64,000 bases of DNA, from the NCBI GenBank assembly GCA_963697285.1, contig CAVONI010000019.1:31613-95612 (forward strand), read 5' to 3'. Source of the DNA: JAEUQQ01 sp963697285. Its GTDB lineage: Bacteria; Acidobacteriota; Vicinamibacteria; Vicinamibacterales; JAFNAJ01. The number at the start of each line of letters is the position of its first letter. The first letter of the stretch is position 1. The notes below the pieces were generated by a model that did not search any database, was not told the DNA's origin, and was given only the letters and a program-made list of their open reading frames with translations. Shown in pieces: positions 44,537 to 53,600 of the stretch. Position numbers and translations under genes: made by a program.

Positions 44537-45309
44537 TCAGGCGCCCCGCAGCACGCCGTCGATCATCGCCCGCAGCTCGCCGACCGGGATCTGTCCGGGT
44601 GCCGACGCCGCCTGGCCGACCGCAAACGTCATGTCAGACCCGAACAGGCATCCTGCCGCTCGCGTCGCGACGCCGAGTCCCCCCATCGACAGCGTGCACA
44701 TCGGCAAGGTCGGAAACATCCGGCGGGCGGTGAGCGTGGCCTCCAGCAACCGTAGGAGGTCTTCGGGCGCCTTCGGCATGCAGGCGACCTTCGCGATGTC
44801 GGCTCGCTGGCGGGCCATGTCGGCGATGACCCCCAGCAGGACGTTCGTGCCGGGCGTCGCCTCGAAGTCGTGGAACGACAGGATGAGCCGCACACCGTTG
44901 TCGCGTGCGACGGCTGCGATGGCGTCGTTGAACGCGGGCCCGTTGCGCAACTCGACGTCGACGATGTCGACGAGGCCGGAGCGCAGGATCGACTCGATGA
45001 TGCTGCGGCGGAGGTCCTGGGCGACGACCTTCGCACCGCCCTCTTCACGAATGCGGAGGGTGTAAATGACGGGGCAGTACCCACGACGTCGCGGAGGATG
45101 CGCGCCCCGCTGCCCATGGCCTCTGCCGACATGTCGTCGTAGTAGTCGGCTCGCCATTCGATCAGGTCGGGCGACAGGGCGTGCGCCACGCTGGCCTGTG
45201 CACGCAGCGCGCCGGCGTCTCCAGCCACCAGGGGCACGCAGATCAACGGCGTAGGGCCGCCGAATTCGGCGTCCCGGATCTTCAGGGCAGGCGTCACGAC
45301 CGGTCTCAT
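44537..45309 (-). pseudogene. aroD: Type I 3-dehydroquinate dehydratase, single frameshift
   Basis: The shikimate-pathway dehydratase, about 257 residues after repair. The first frame gives MRPVVTPALKIRDAEFGG and PDLIEWRADYYDD (the Glu-Arg substrate pair), ending near 45076. The second gives VIYTLRIREEGG, DIVDVELRNG, LILSFHDFEATPG, DIAKVACMPK with the Schiff-base Lys, and SMGGLGVATR. The frames join if one C is added to a run of four (GCCCCGTC to GCCCCCGTC) near 45076. A lost base in a homopolymer is a common sequence error, and every catalytic residue is kept, so the gene is probably intact in the organism. It is convergent with aroKB. Confidence 0.85.
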
Positions 45310-45494
45310 CGTTCTCGTCCTCGACAACGCGGCTCCCCCCCGGTGGAAGACCTCCCCTGGTCTCCGACGGTGAGCCGCCGCGCCGACTGTAGCAGCATCC
45401 GGGCCGGATCGATCTGCCGACCGCAGGGCAGGCCTCGCCCGCGGCGCGGTCGCCGGCCCTGCTGACGCCGGCCTGGGCCCCGGGGCGGAGGCGT

Positions 45495-45516
45495 GTAACC
45501 GTATCACTACGTCCGA
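45495..45516. promoter_or_regulatory. Shared palindrome, site b (MFS transporter promoter)
   Basis: GTAACCGT-N6-ACGTCCGA: a good left half and a weak right half. An extended -10, TGC-TAGCAT, starts its hexamer at 45544, 49 bases from the first base. Transcription near 45556 gives a 31-base leader to ATG 45587. Confidence 0.6.
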
Positions 45517-45586
45517 ACCTGCCTCGTGACGCGTCGGCAGTGCTAGCATCGCGCGGCAACGACATTCAGGACACAGGCCCCCACCG

Positions 45587-46894
45587 ATGATCACGCCCAC
45601 TGCAGCATCCGCCCGCGCGACACGCGTGCGCTGGTTCCCGATCCTCGCGCTCATCGCCACCGGCACGATGATCAACTACCTCGACCGGACCGTGCTGGGC
45701 ATCGCCGCGCCGTTCCTGAGCAAGGATCTGCAACTCGACCCGACGCAGATGGGCCTGGTGTTCTCGGCGTTCTCGTGGAGCTACGCGCTGTTGCAGATCC
45801 CGGGCGGGATCTTCCTCGACCGCTACGGCACGCGGCTCACCTACTTCATCGCCGTGACCTTCTGGTCGGCCTTCACGGCCATGATGGGTGCCGTGCACTC
45901 GCTGTGGGGCCTGATCGTGACGCGCGTCGGCATCGGCGTCTTCGAGGCGCCGTGCTACCCCGCCAACAGCCGTGTCCTGGCGACGTGGTTCCCGCAGAAC
46001 GAGCGCGCGCGCGCCAACGGCGTCTACTCGGTGGGCCAGTACGCCGGCCTCGGCTTCCTGAGCGTGCCGCTCTTCTGGCTCACGGCACAATTCGGGTGGC
46101 GCGGCCTGTTCTACATCGTCGGGAGCATCGGCATCGTGTTCGGCCTGGTGTGGTGGGTGGTCTACCGCAACCTCGAGGACAGCAAGAGCGTGAACCAGGC
46201 CGAGATCGACTACATCGAAGCCGGCGGAGGGGGCGACTACAAGGGCGAGCGGATCCCGTTCCGCTGGGACCTGATCCGCAAACTGCTCGCGCATCGCCAG
46301 ATCCTCGGCGCCTCGATCGGGCAGTTCGGTGGCAACTCGACGCTCGTCTTCTTCGTGACGTGGTTCCCGACCTACCTCGTGACCGCGCGCGGCATGTCGT
46401 TCATCAAGGCGGGATTCATGGCCTCGATGCCCTACATCGGGGCATCGGTCGGCGTGCTGCTCGGCGGCCTCGTCTCCGACATGATCCTCAAGCGCACGGG
46501 GTCGGCGAACTTCGCCAGGAAGCTGCCCATCGTCGGCGGCATGCTCCTCGCCTCGACGATCATCCTGGCCAACTACGTGCCCGTCGACAACAACGCCCTC
46601 GTCATCGCGATCATGTCGATTGCCTTCTTCGGTCAGGGGATGACGAACCTCGGGTGGACCGTGATCTCGGACGTCGCGCCCAAGAAGCTGATCGGACTGA
46701 CCGGGGGCATCTTCAACTTCAGCGCGAACCTCGCGGGCATCGTCACGCCGCTGGTGATCGGCATCACCTACCAGGCCACGGGGTCGTTCGTCGGGCCGCT
46801 GGTCTACATCGGCGTGGTCGCGCTGATCGGGGCGTTTTCGTACAGCGTGGTGCTCGGCGACATCCACCGGCTCGACATCGACACCGATATCTGA
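45587..46894 (+). CDS. MFS transporter, anion:cation symporter type
   Basis: A 435-residue, twelve-span permease of the ACS family, which covers glucarate, galactonate, hexuronate and other organic anions. Clear marks are MINYLDRTVLGIAAPFLSKDL in span 1, FSWSYALLQIPGGIFLDRYGTR (MFS motif A between spans 2 and 3), FEAPCYPANSRVLATWFPQNERARA, and FVTWFPTYLVTARGMSF in the second half. The C-terminus is short and cytoplasmic. Its promoter carries palindrome site b, so it is grouped with the PQQ dehydrogenase and the TonB receptor in the candidate regulon. Substrate: probably a sugar acid (inference). Confidence 0.87.
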   Translation: MITPTAASARATRVRWFPILALIATGTMINYLDRTVLGIAAPFLSKDLQLDPTQMGLVFSAFSWSYALLQIPGGIFLDRYGTRLTYFIAVTFWSAFTAMMGAVHSLWGLIVTRVGIGVFEAPCYPANSRVLATWFPQNERARANGVYSVGQYAGLGFLSVPLFWLTAQFGWRGLFYIVGSIGIVFGLVWWVVYRNLEDSKSVNQAEIDYIEAGGGGDYKGERIPFRWDLIRKLLAHRQILGASIGQFGGNSTLVFFVTWFPTYLVTARGMSFIKAGFMASMPYIGASVGVLLGGLVSDMILKRTGSANFARKLPIVGGMLLASTIILANYVPVDNNALVIAIMSIAFFGQGMTNLGWTVISDVAPKKLIGLTGGIFNFSANLAGIVTPLVIGITYQATGSFVGPLVYIGVVALIGAFSYSVVLGDIHRLDIDTDI

Positions 46895-46908
46895 CCCTGA
46901 TGCGGCGC

Positions 46909-47007
46909 GCCCGGGCCGCGGGGGGACGCGGCCCCTACGGGCTGCGGGGGTCGCGCGTCTCGCGAGATCGGGCAGCGCGTAGGGGCCGCGCCCCCGCGCG
47001 GCCCGGC
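46909..47007. repeat. Family-C palindromes, inverted pair
   Basis: GCCCGGGCCGCG...CGCGGCCCCTAC (to 46938) and GTAGGGGCCGCG...CGCGGCCCGG (46979 to 47007), in opposite orientation with 40 bp between them. Same arrangement as at 37407-37483. They lie between the convergent transporter and O-methyltransferase genes. Confidence 0.8.
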
Positions 47008-47682
47008 CTACGAGACGACCGAGATCGACATGCCGTCGAACCGGTTCCGCATGATCGGGAGGATCAACGACGCGAGCCGCGGGTGAGCGGCGATGGCCTG
47101 GCTGAACGCGCGCACGCCTTGCACGAGCGGATCTGTCGACGCCGCATCGAGCACGCCGCCTCCGCGGATGACGTTGTCGGCGAGGATGAGACTTCCTGCC
47201 CGGACCAGCTCGAGGGCCAGCGCGAGGTACTCGGGATACGCCTCCTTGTTCGCGTCGATGAAGACGACGTCGAACGCCGGCTCCCGTGCGGCAATCATGG
47301 CGCGCATCGAATCGGCCGCCGGCCCGACGCGAACGTCGACGATCCCTGCGAATCCCGCACGCGCGACGTTGGTGCGCGCGACGCCCGCGTTCACCGGCTC
47401 GAGTTCAAGGGTGACCAGTCGTCCGTGCGGCGGGAGCGCGCGCGCCAGCCAGATCGTGCTGTAGCCGCCCAACGTGCCGACCTCGAGGATGCGTTCGGCC
47501 CGAACCATCCTGGCGAGCAGGTGCAGGAGCTTGCCCTGGTTGGGCGACACGCCGATCGGCGGCAGTCCGGCCGCATCCGCATCGGCGAGCGCCTGCGCGA
47601 GCACCTCGTCTCGTGCGACGAACAGGTCCTCGATGTAGTCGTCTACCTGCTCGGCTATTCGCTGGTCGAACGGTTCGATCAT
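47008..47682 (-). CDS. SAM-dependent O-methyltransferase, family 3
   Basis: A 224-residue enzyme of the caffeoyl-CoA/catechol O-methyltransferase type. The SAM site is ILEVGTLGGYSTIWLARAL, followed by LVTLELEPVNAGVARTN, the metal-binding FDVVFIDANKEAYPEYLALAL and LILADNVIRGGGVLD. The N-terminal GVSPNQGKLLHLLARM is also family-typical. ATG 47682 has GAGGA four bases upstream; a longer open frame exists but lacks homology. The acceptor is probably a catechol-type phenol. It lies 79 bp after the PQQ dehydrogenase on the same strand. Confidence 0.88.
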   Translation of the reverse strand: MIEPFDQRIAEQVDDYIEDLFVARDEVLAQALADADAAGLPPIGVSPNQGKLLHLLARMVRAERILEVGTLGGYSTIWLARALPPHGRLVTLELEPVNAGVARTNVARAGFAGIVDVRVGPAADSMRAMIAAREPAFDVVFIDANKEAYPEYLALALELVRAGSLILADNVIRGGGVLDAASTDPLVQGVRAFSQAIAAHPRLASLILPIMRNRFDGMSISVVS

Positions 47683-47761
47683 GGCGTCCTCGTCTCCACA
47701 ACGTCCTGGCGGCGTGGCGGCATCAGGTGCGGCAGTCGCCACCTGTGATCCGGACGGCGTC

Positions 47762-50077
47762 TCACTTCGCGGTGGCGAACCGCAGCCGGTCCTTCACCCC
47801 ATCGATGCGCCCGGGATCGACGCCGGGCACTTTCTTCAACTGGTCGAACGTCGCGATCCCGCCCTCGTGCGTGCGGAATTCCACGACAGCGGCCGCCTCG
47901 GTCGCGGTGAGCCCGACAATCTCCTGGAACTCCGCCGCCGTGGCCGTGTTGACGTCCACCTGGCCGTAGCGCATCGACAGGTAGCCGACGGTGGCGATGA
48001 TGTCGTCGCGCGTGCCGGGGGCGCCGATGCCGGCCATGTTCTCGACGAGCGTCTGCCACTCGGAGCGCGTGTGGCGCCGGGCGAGCGACGTGCGCAAGCC
48101 GTGGCAGCCGCTGCACATCTTGAGCATGTTGTCGCGGCCCGGCCCCGGCGGCGCCCCGAACCGGTCACTGACGACAACGGGCGAGCCCGGTGGCGGGGGT
48201 GGACGCAACACGCTCAGTGTCGGCTTGCCGTCAGGCAGCGCGAACGCGACGATCTTCGTGCCACGCGGCGACTGGATGAAGCTCCCGCCGCCCGCGGCGA
48301 CCACCACGTACTGCCGGCCGTCCTTGCCCATGAACGTCATCGGAACCGAGTGGCCGCTCGCCTCGAGTTCGGTCTCCCACAACTGCTTTCCGGTCCGCGT
48401 GTCGAAGGCACGGAAGTAGTTGTCGTTCGTCGCCCCGACGAAGATCAGCCCGCTCGCCGTGACAATCGGCCCCCCCATGTTGAGCGCACCGGTGCCCGTG
48501 ATGCCCTTCTCCTTCAGTTCCTTCACGTAGCCGAACGGCATGTGCCATGCGATGTCGCCGGTGTTGACGTTGACCGCCACCAGTTCGCCGAAGGGAGGTG
48601 CCGAGCACGGCAGCTTCGTCTCGGGATTCCAGAAACGCCCGACGGCCCCGCCCCAGGGCGACTGCCGTCCGTAGGTGGGCTGCCCCGTCTGCGGATCGGT
48701 CTTCGGCACCATCTTCGCGACCTGCCCGATGTTCATCACGTTCGTGATGGCGAGGCCGAGCGAGGGGTCGAACGCGATGCCGTTCCAGTTCCCGCCTCCG
48801 ATGGTGCTCGGGAATGTCAGCATCGTGTTCTCGATGCCGGGCGGCGTGTAGAGCCCGTGGGTGTACATCTTGTTCTTCGTGAACAGTTCGCGGCAGTAGG
48901 CCTCGTGTTCGGGCGTCAGCGTGTAGAAGTCCTTCGCGGGGTCGAACGAGATGCGACCGAGGGGCGCGGGCTTGAGCGGGAAGGGCTGGGTCGGCCACGA
49001 CCGCTCACCCGGCACGGGGCTTTGCGCGACAGGACGTTCTTCCATGCCGAAGATGGGTTCACCCGTCACCCGATCGAAGATGAACAGCAGCGTCATCTTC
49101 GTGATGACCGCCACGGCCGGGATCGTCTTCCCGTCGCGCTTCACGTCGACCAGCGTGGGCGCCGCCGGGAGGTCGAAGTCCCACAGGTCGTGGTGCACGA
49201 GCTGCTGGAACCACTTCATCTTGCCCGTCGCCGCGTCGAGCGCGACGATCGAGTTGCCGTAGAGGTTCTTGCCAGGGCGGTCCGCGCCGTAGTAGTCGGA
49301 GGTTGGCGATCCGAGCGGCACGAAGACCATGCCGCGCTCGACGTCCACGGTGAAGAACGCCCACATGTTGGTGCCGCTGCGATTCCTCCAGCTGGTGCCC
49401 TCCCATGTCTCCACGCCGGGCTCGCCCTCGCGCGGGACCGTGTGGAACGACCACAGCAGCTTGCCCGTGCGTGCGTCCCATCCGCGGATGTCGCCGTAGA
49501 GGCCGAAGCTCGGGGCCTGCTCTCCGTTGTTGCCGCCCGTGATGACGATGTCCTTGAAGATCGTCGGCGGCGAGACGAGGCTGAAGTTGCCGTCCACTTC
49601 GTCCTTGAGGCCCTGCTTCAGGTCGACGTATCCCGACACCCCGAACCCGGGAACGGGCACGCCGGTCTTCGCGTCGAGCGCCACCATCTGGCTGCCCGCC
49701 CCGCTGAAGATGCGGGCCGGCGTCCCCCCGCCGCCCGGCCAGTAGGCGACGCCGCGGCGCGACACGACTGCCGGCGCCTCGTACTGCCACACGACGCGCG
49801 CGGTCTCGGGTTCGAGCGCGAAGATCGTCGACCCGACGCCGATGTACATCAGGCCGCCGACGACGATGGGCGTCACTTGCAGGTTCGCGGCCTGCGTGTC
49901 GAACGTCCACGCCGGCTGAAGCGTGGCGACGTTCGCCGCGGTGATCTGCGTCAGGGGCGAGAACCGCTGCGCCCCCGGGTCGCGATCGCGATGTGGCCAG
50001 TCGGTCCCCTGCGCCGCGATCAGTGCAGGCACCATCGCGACGGCCAGCAACCAGGCGAATGCTCGTGACTTCTTCAT
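47762..50077 (-). CDS. PQQ-dependent dehydrogenase with cytochrome c and helix-hairpin-helix tail
   Basis: A 771-residue periplasmic quinoprotein. After a signal peptide, about residues 25-600 form the eight-bladed PQQ propeller (WPHRDRDPGAQRFSPLTQI, GGNNGEQAPSFGLYGDIRGW, FQQLVHHDLWDFDLPAAPTL, IGGGNWNGIAFDPSLGL). This is the glucose/membrane-dehydrogenase type, oxidising a sugar or alcohol. A CSGCHG haem site near 655 marks a cytochrome c domain. The last 65 residues (VDVNTATAAEFQEIVGLTA, FDQLKKVPGVDPGRI) form a ComEA-like helix-hairpin-helix pair, unusual here. A long leader holds palindrome site c and a terminator-like hairpin. Confidence 0.88.
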   Translation of the reverse strand: MKKSRAFAWLLAVAMVPALIAAQGTDWPHRDRDPGAQRFSPLTQITAANVATLQPAWTFDTQAANLQVTPIVVGGLMYIGVGSTIFALEPETARVVWQYEAPAVVSRRGVAYWPGGGGTPARIFSGAGSQMVALDAKTGVPVPGFGVSGYVDLKQGLKDEVDGNFSLVSPPTIFKDIVITGGNNGEQAPSFGLYGDIRGWDARTGKLLWSFHTVPREGEPGVETWEGTSWRNRSGTNMWAFFTVDVERGMVFVPLGSPTSDYYGADRPGKNLYGNSIVALDAATGKMKWFQQLVHHDLWDFDLPAAPTLVDVKRDGKTIPAVAVITKMTLLFIFDRVTGEPIFGMEERPVAQSPVPGERSWPTQPFPLKPAPLGRISFDPAKDFYTLTPEHEAYCRELFTKNKMYTHGLYTPPGIENTMLTFPSTIGGGNWNGIAFDPSLGLAITNVMNIGQVAKMVPKTDPQTGQPTYGRQSPWGGAVGRFWNPETKLPCSAPPFGELVAVNVNTGDIAWHMPFGYVKELKEKGITGTGALNMGGPIVTASGLIFVGATNDNYFRAFDTRTGKQLWETELEASGHSVPMTFMGKDGRQYVVVAAGGGSFIQSPRGTKIVAFALPDGKPTLSVLRPPPPPGSPVVVSDRFGAPPGPGRDNMLKMCSGCHGLRTSLARRHTRSEWQTLVENMAGIGAPGTRDDIIATVGYLSMRYGQVDVNTATAAEFQEIVGLTATEAAAVVEFRTHEGGIATFDQLKKVPGVDPGRIDGVKDRLRFATAK

Positions 50078-50259
50078 GTGTAGCGTCCTCTTGGCGTCAC
50101 CGCAGGCCCTGGCTCCGCGGTCTTCGCCGGTGGTGCAGCGACGGGCCCGAACCCGGGGCTCAGGTACCCGCCAGGAATGCGACGTCCTCCGACAACGGAG
50201 CGGTCAACTGCGCGATCCCGACGTCTGGACTCGAGCAGGATACGCGCCTCCTTCGCCGT

Positions 50260-50305
50260 GAGACAAAAGAGCCCGGCGGCCCTGCACGACGCAGGGACCG
50301 CCGGG
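50260..50305 (-). terminator. Hairpin with U-tract in the dehydrogenase leader
   Basis: On the minus strand, CCCGGCGG-T-CCCTGC, loop GTCGT, GCAGGG-CCGCCGGG, then CTCTTTTGTCTC. It looks like an intrinsic terminator. It lies 344 bp after the TonB-receptor stop, but also about 50 bases inside the inferred PQQ-dehydrogenase transcript (start near 50354). It could end read-through from the receptor or attenuate the dehydrogenase. Confidence 0.6.
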
Positions 50306-50394
50306 TGGAGGTAAGGCCCGCGGACGGACTGACGCCCGGCGGATGTGTTGCGACTGACGCACCCTACACTTCACCATCGACTCTCGGCAATGGC

Positions 50395-50416
50395 GTAACG
50401 GTGTCGCTACCGTAAC
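50395..50416. promoter_or_regulatory. Shared palindrome, site c (PQQ dehydrogenase promoter)
   Basis: GTAACGGT-N6-ACCGTAAC. On the minus strand a TAGGGT hexamer starts at 50366, 50 bases from the site's first base, with TTGCCG in the -35 position. Transcription near 50354 gives a 277-base leader. Confidence 0.65.
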
Positions 50417-50577
50417 AGTCGTCCGGGAAGCCGCGCACCCGCGCGCGTCGGGATGAAGCGTTCGTGGGTGGCGGCAGACCGCTCCGAGGTGCAGGAACCT
50501 CGTGACCGACGGGCCGGGATTGGTCGTCCGGTTCCGCAGCCCATGCAGAGCCGCACGTGAAGGCGTGGTCGAGAGCC

Positions 50578-50625
50578 CTCGAGCACCCGAATCCTGACGA
50601 GATGAGTCAGGTTCGGGTGCTCGAG
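50578..50625. repeat. Strong inverted repeat after the TonB-receptor gene
   Basis: CTCGAGCACCCGAA-TCCTGAC, loop GAGATGA, GTCAGG-TTCGGGTGCTCGAG: a stem of about 20 pairs with one bulge, 24 bp beyond the receptor stop. It lacks a T-tract on either strand, so it is more likely an mRNA 3' stabiliser or a protein-binding site than a classical terminator. Confidence 0.7.
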
Positions 50626-50648
50626 TGACGGTCGCGGGCTGAGGGGCG

Positions 50649-53600
50649 CTAGAACGTGTACTTCAGCGCCAACTGCATGATGCGCGGGTCGCCGGCGGTC
50701 AGGATCTTGCCGAAGTTCGCGTTGTTGAACGCGGTGATGGGCGCGTCGAGGTTCACGTGGTTGATCACGTTGAAGATCTCCCACCGGAACTGGATCGACG
50801 TCGCTGAGATCTTGAACGTGCGCGAGATCGAGATGTCGTTAATCAACCGACCAGGATTCAGGATGCTGAACGGCTTGTCGGAGCTGTAGGTGCCCGTCGC
50901 CGGCAGGGCGAAGGCCGCCGGGTTCAGGTAGTTGGCCGCGGTCTTCGCCCCGTACGGATCGTCGAGCACCTGCACGGCGCGCTGGTTGCCCATGCCGGTG
51001 AGGGCGATGTCGGTGCCGGTCGTCACGGTCGCGCGGTTGCCCGACACGATGCGGACGATCGGCGCGACCTGCCAGTCGCTGATCAACGCGCCGAGCCCGC
51101 CGGAGACCGTCGGCGCCCGGAAGACGGCCGACACGTTCCACACGTGCCGACGATCGGAGGAGCAGTAGCTGTAGTCGGCGTCCGGGTTGTTGGGGTCCAT
51201 GATCGTGGCGCCGGTGATCTCGGTGGTCGCCGGGTCGGTCATGCACTTCGACAGGGTGTAGTTCGTGAGCAGGCTCCAGTTGTTCGACAGGCGCTTCTGG
51301 GCCGACAGCAGCATGCCGTGGTAGCTCGACCTGCCCGTGTCGTCCGTGGAGCCGACCGTCGAGAACGACGGTCCCCACGTCGGGTTGATCGACGTGAGGG
51401 TGCGCCGCAACTGCGTGTTGCCGGTCGTGGCACCCGGCCCGTAGACGGCCGGGTTCAGTTCCGTGGCGCGCCACACGTACTTGCCGCGCGTGCCGAGGTA
51501 GGTGGCGGCAAACAGGTAGTCGCCGATGCCCTTCTGCACGCTGACGTTCCACTGCTCGGTGCGCGTGTTGTGCAGATCGAGCGGCGTGGTGACGTAGACT
51601 CCGGCCAGCGGGAAGGTCGACGTGGCCCAGTTCTCACGCAGGTTCGGCCACGGGTTGCCGCCGGGGTAGGTCAGCCACGGATTGGCGAGGCCACCTGCGG
51701 GATTGGTCAACGAGATCTGCGCGCCCCACGGCGGGCTGTTGGCGAAGCGGGTGTTGAAGAACAGGTGCGGCGTGTCGTAGAACCAGCCGTACGCCGCGCG
51801 CACGCTCATCGAGTTGTCTTCGAGCGGGCTCCAGATCACGCCGAGCCGCGGGGCCACCTGGCCGTACCGCGCGCCATGCGTCCCTGTGCCCTCGGGATAA
51901 CCGGGGTCACCAGGGAACATCAGGCCCGCGGGTGCCTGCGGGTAGACGGTGCTGCGGGTGCCGGCGCGGAACCAATCCATCGAGAAGTTGTTCGAGAATG
52001 CCTTCTCGTTCTGGATGGGCAGGAAGGGCTCCCAGCGCAGGCCGTAGTTGATCGTCAGGTTCGCACGCGGCTTCCAGTCGTCCTGGACGTACACCCCGTA
52101 GTAGGTGTGGTTGTGGTAGTCCCACACCTGGTTGCCCTGCAGGAAGCTGCTCATCCGGCCCGTCATGAAGTCGGCCAGGCCGAGGCCCGTATTCGAGCCG
52201 TTGAACGTGAACGCGCCATTGGTCGGCCGGTTGTTCGTCGCCTCGATGCTCGTCCGGATCACGCTGAAGCCAACGGCCAGTTGGTGCTTGCCGAGGATGT
52301 AGTCGAGGTCATCGGCGATCTGCCAGCCGTTCGAGTTGAAATACCCGGGATTCGTGCCGCCGCTGCCGAGGTTGAACGCCGACGTGATGCTCAGGCCCAT
52401 GTAGCCGGGGATGGCGGAATCCACCGCAATGCCCACGTCCTTGGGCTCGAAGTACTCCGGGAGGGGGCGGTCGTTGAGTGTCTTGTTGAAGGTGATGTGC
52501 AGCGCGTTGACCGCCTTGGGCCCCAGTATCCAGTTGTGGCCGCCGATGATCGAGTGGACGATGTTCTCGCGACCGGTGCGCGTGATCTGCAGCACGTTCT
52601 TGCCGTCCCAGTCGACCGGGTTCGCGTAGCGCGCGAACATGTAGCGCGTCATCAACGAGTGGTTCTGGCCGGCCTGGTAGTCGAGGCGGCCGAGCACCTG
52701 GTGCTCGTCGTTGTCGTTGGGCACGCCGTACTGGAAGCGGCCGCAGGGATCGGGCGAGACCGGCACGTACTGCAGGATCTTCAGCGCCGCCGGGCTGAAC
52801 AGGGTGGGGCTGATCTGGTTGTTCACGAAGGGGGCGCGGAGGCTGATCACGCGACCGGCATTGCAGCCGGGCGACGCGAACGTGGTGAAGTCGCCGTTGA
52901 GCATTGCCTGTGTCGGCGTGAACACCGTGATGTCGGCCGGGGCCGTGTTCTCGAGCGTGCCCTGGTAGGCGCCGAAGAAGAGCAGCTTGTTGCGCACGAC
53001 CGGCCCGCCGAGCGTGCCGCCGAACTGCTTGCGCTCGAGGCTGTCGCGCGTCGTGGTCAGCGCGTTCTTCGCGTTCAGGTGGTAGTCGCGCAAGAACCCG
53101 AAGGCGTTGCCACGGAAGTTGTTCGACCCCGACTTCGTGACGACGTTCACGGCCGAGGCGGCATGGTGGCCGTAGCGGGCCGGCAGCGCGCTGCTCTCGA
53201 CCTTGAACTCCTGTAGCGCGTCGGGGTTCGGCGTGGGCAGGTTGAGGTTGTTGAACGGGTCGTTGTACGTGCCACCGTCCATGATGTAGGTCATGCCGTT
53301 GGCCTGCCCGCCGGCGACCGAGATCGTCACGGTGGGATAGTTCTTGTTCGTGTTGAGGTCAGCCGCCGGCGCGTCGGTCGCCAGGCCAGAGAGGAACACC
53401 AGCTCGGTCGCCAGGCGGCCGTTGAGCGGCATCTCGACCACGCGCGAGTTGTCGATGACCTGGCCGACCGCCGTGCTCCGGGTCTCGACCATCCCGGCGT
53501 TCGCCGAGACGGTCAGCGACTCGTCGAGCGTGCCGAGCCCCATCGTCACGTTGATGGTGGGGTTCGACTGCACCTGCAGCACGATCCCCTCCTGCGTGTA

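Larger units (their letters stand above)
50078..50648. other. Intergenic region: dehydrogenase leader, operator and hairpins
   Basis: No gene seen. It holds the long leader of the PQQ dehydrogenase (50078 to about 50354), with a terminator-like hairpin at 50260-50305 inside it, operator site c (50395-50416), and a strong inverted repeat (50578-50625) just beyond the TonB-receptor stop codon. Confidence 0.65.

Noticed and set aside
50078..50354. A known riboswitch in the PQQ-dehydrogenase leader
   Set aside because: I compared it by eye with TPP, cobalamin, SAM, glycine, fluoride and guanidine elements and found no diagnostic core; only a terminator-like hairpin is clear.
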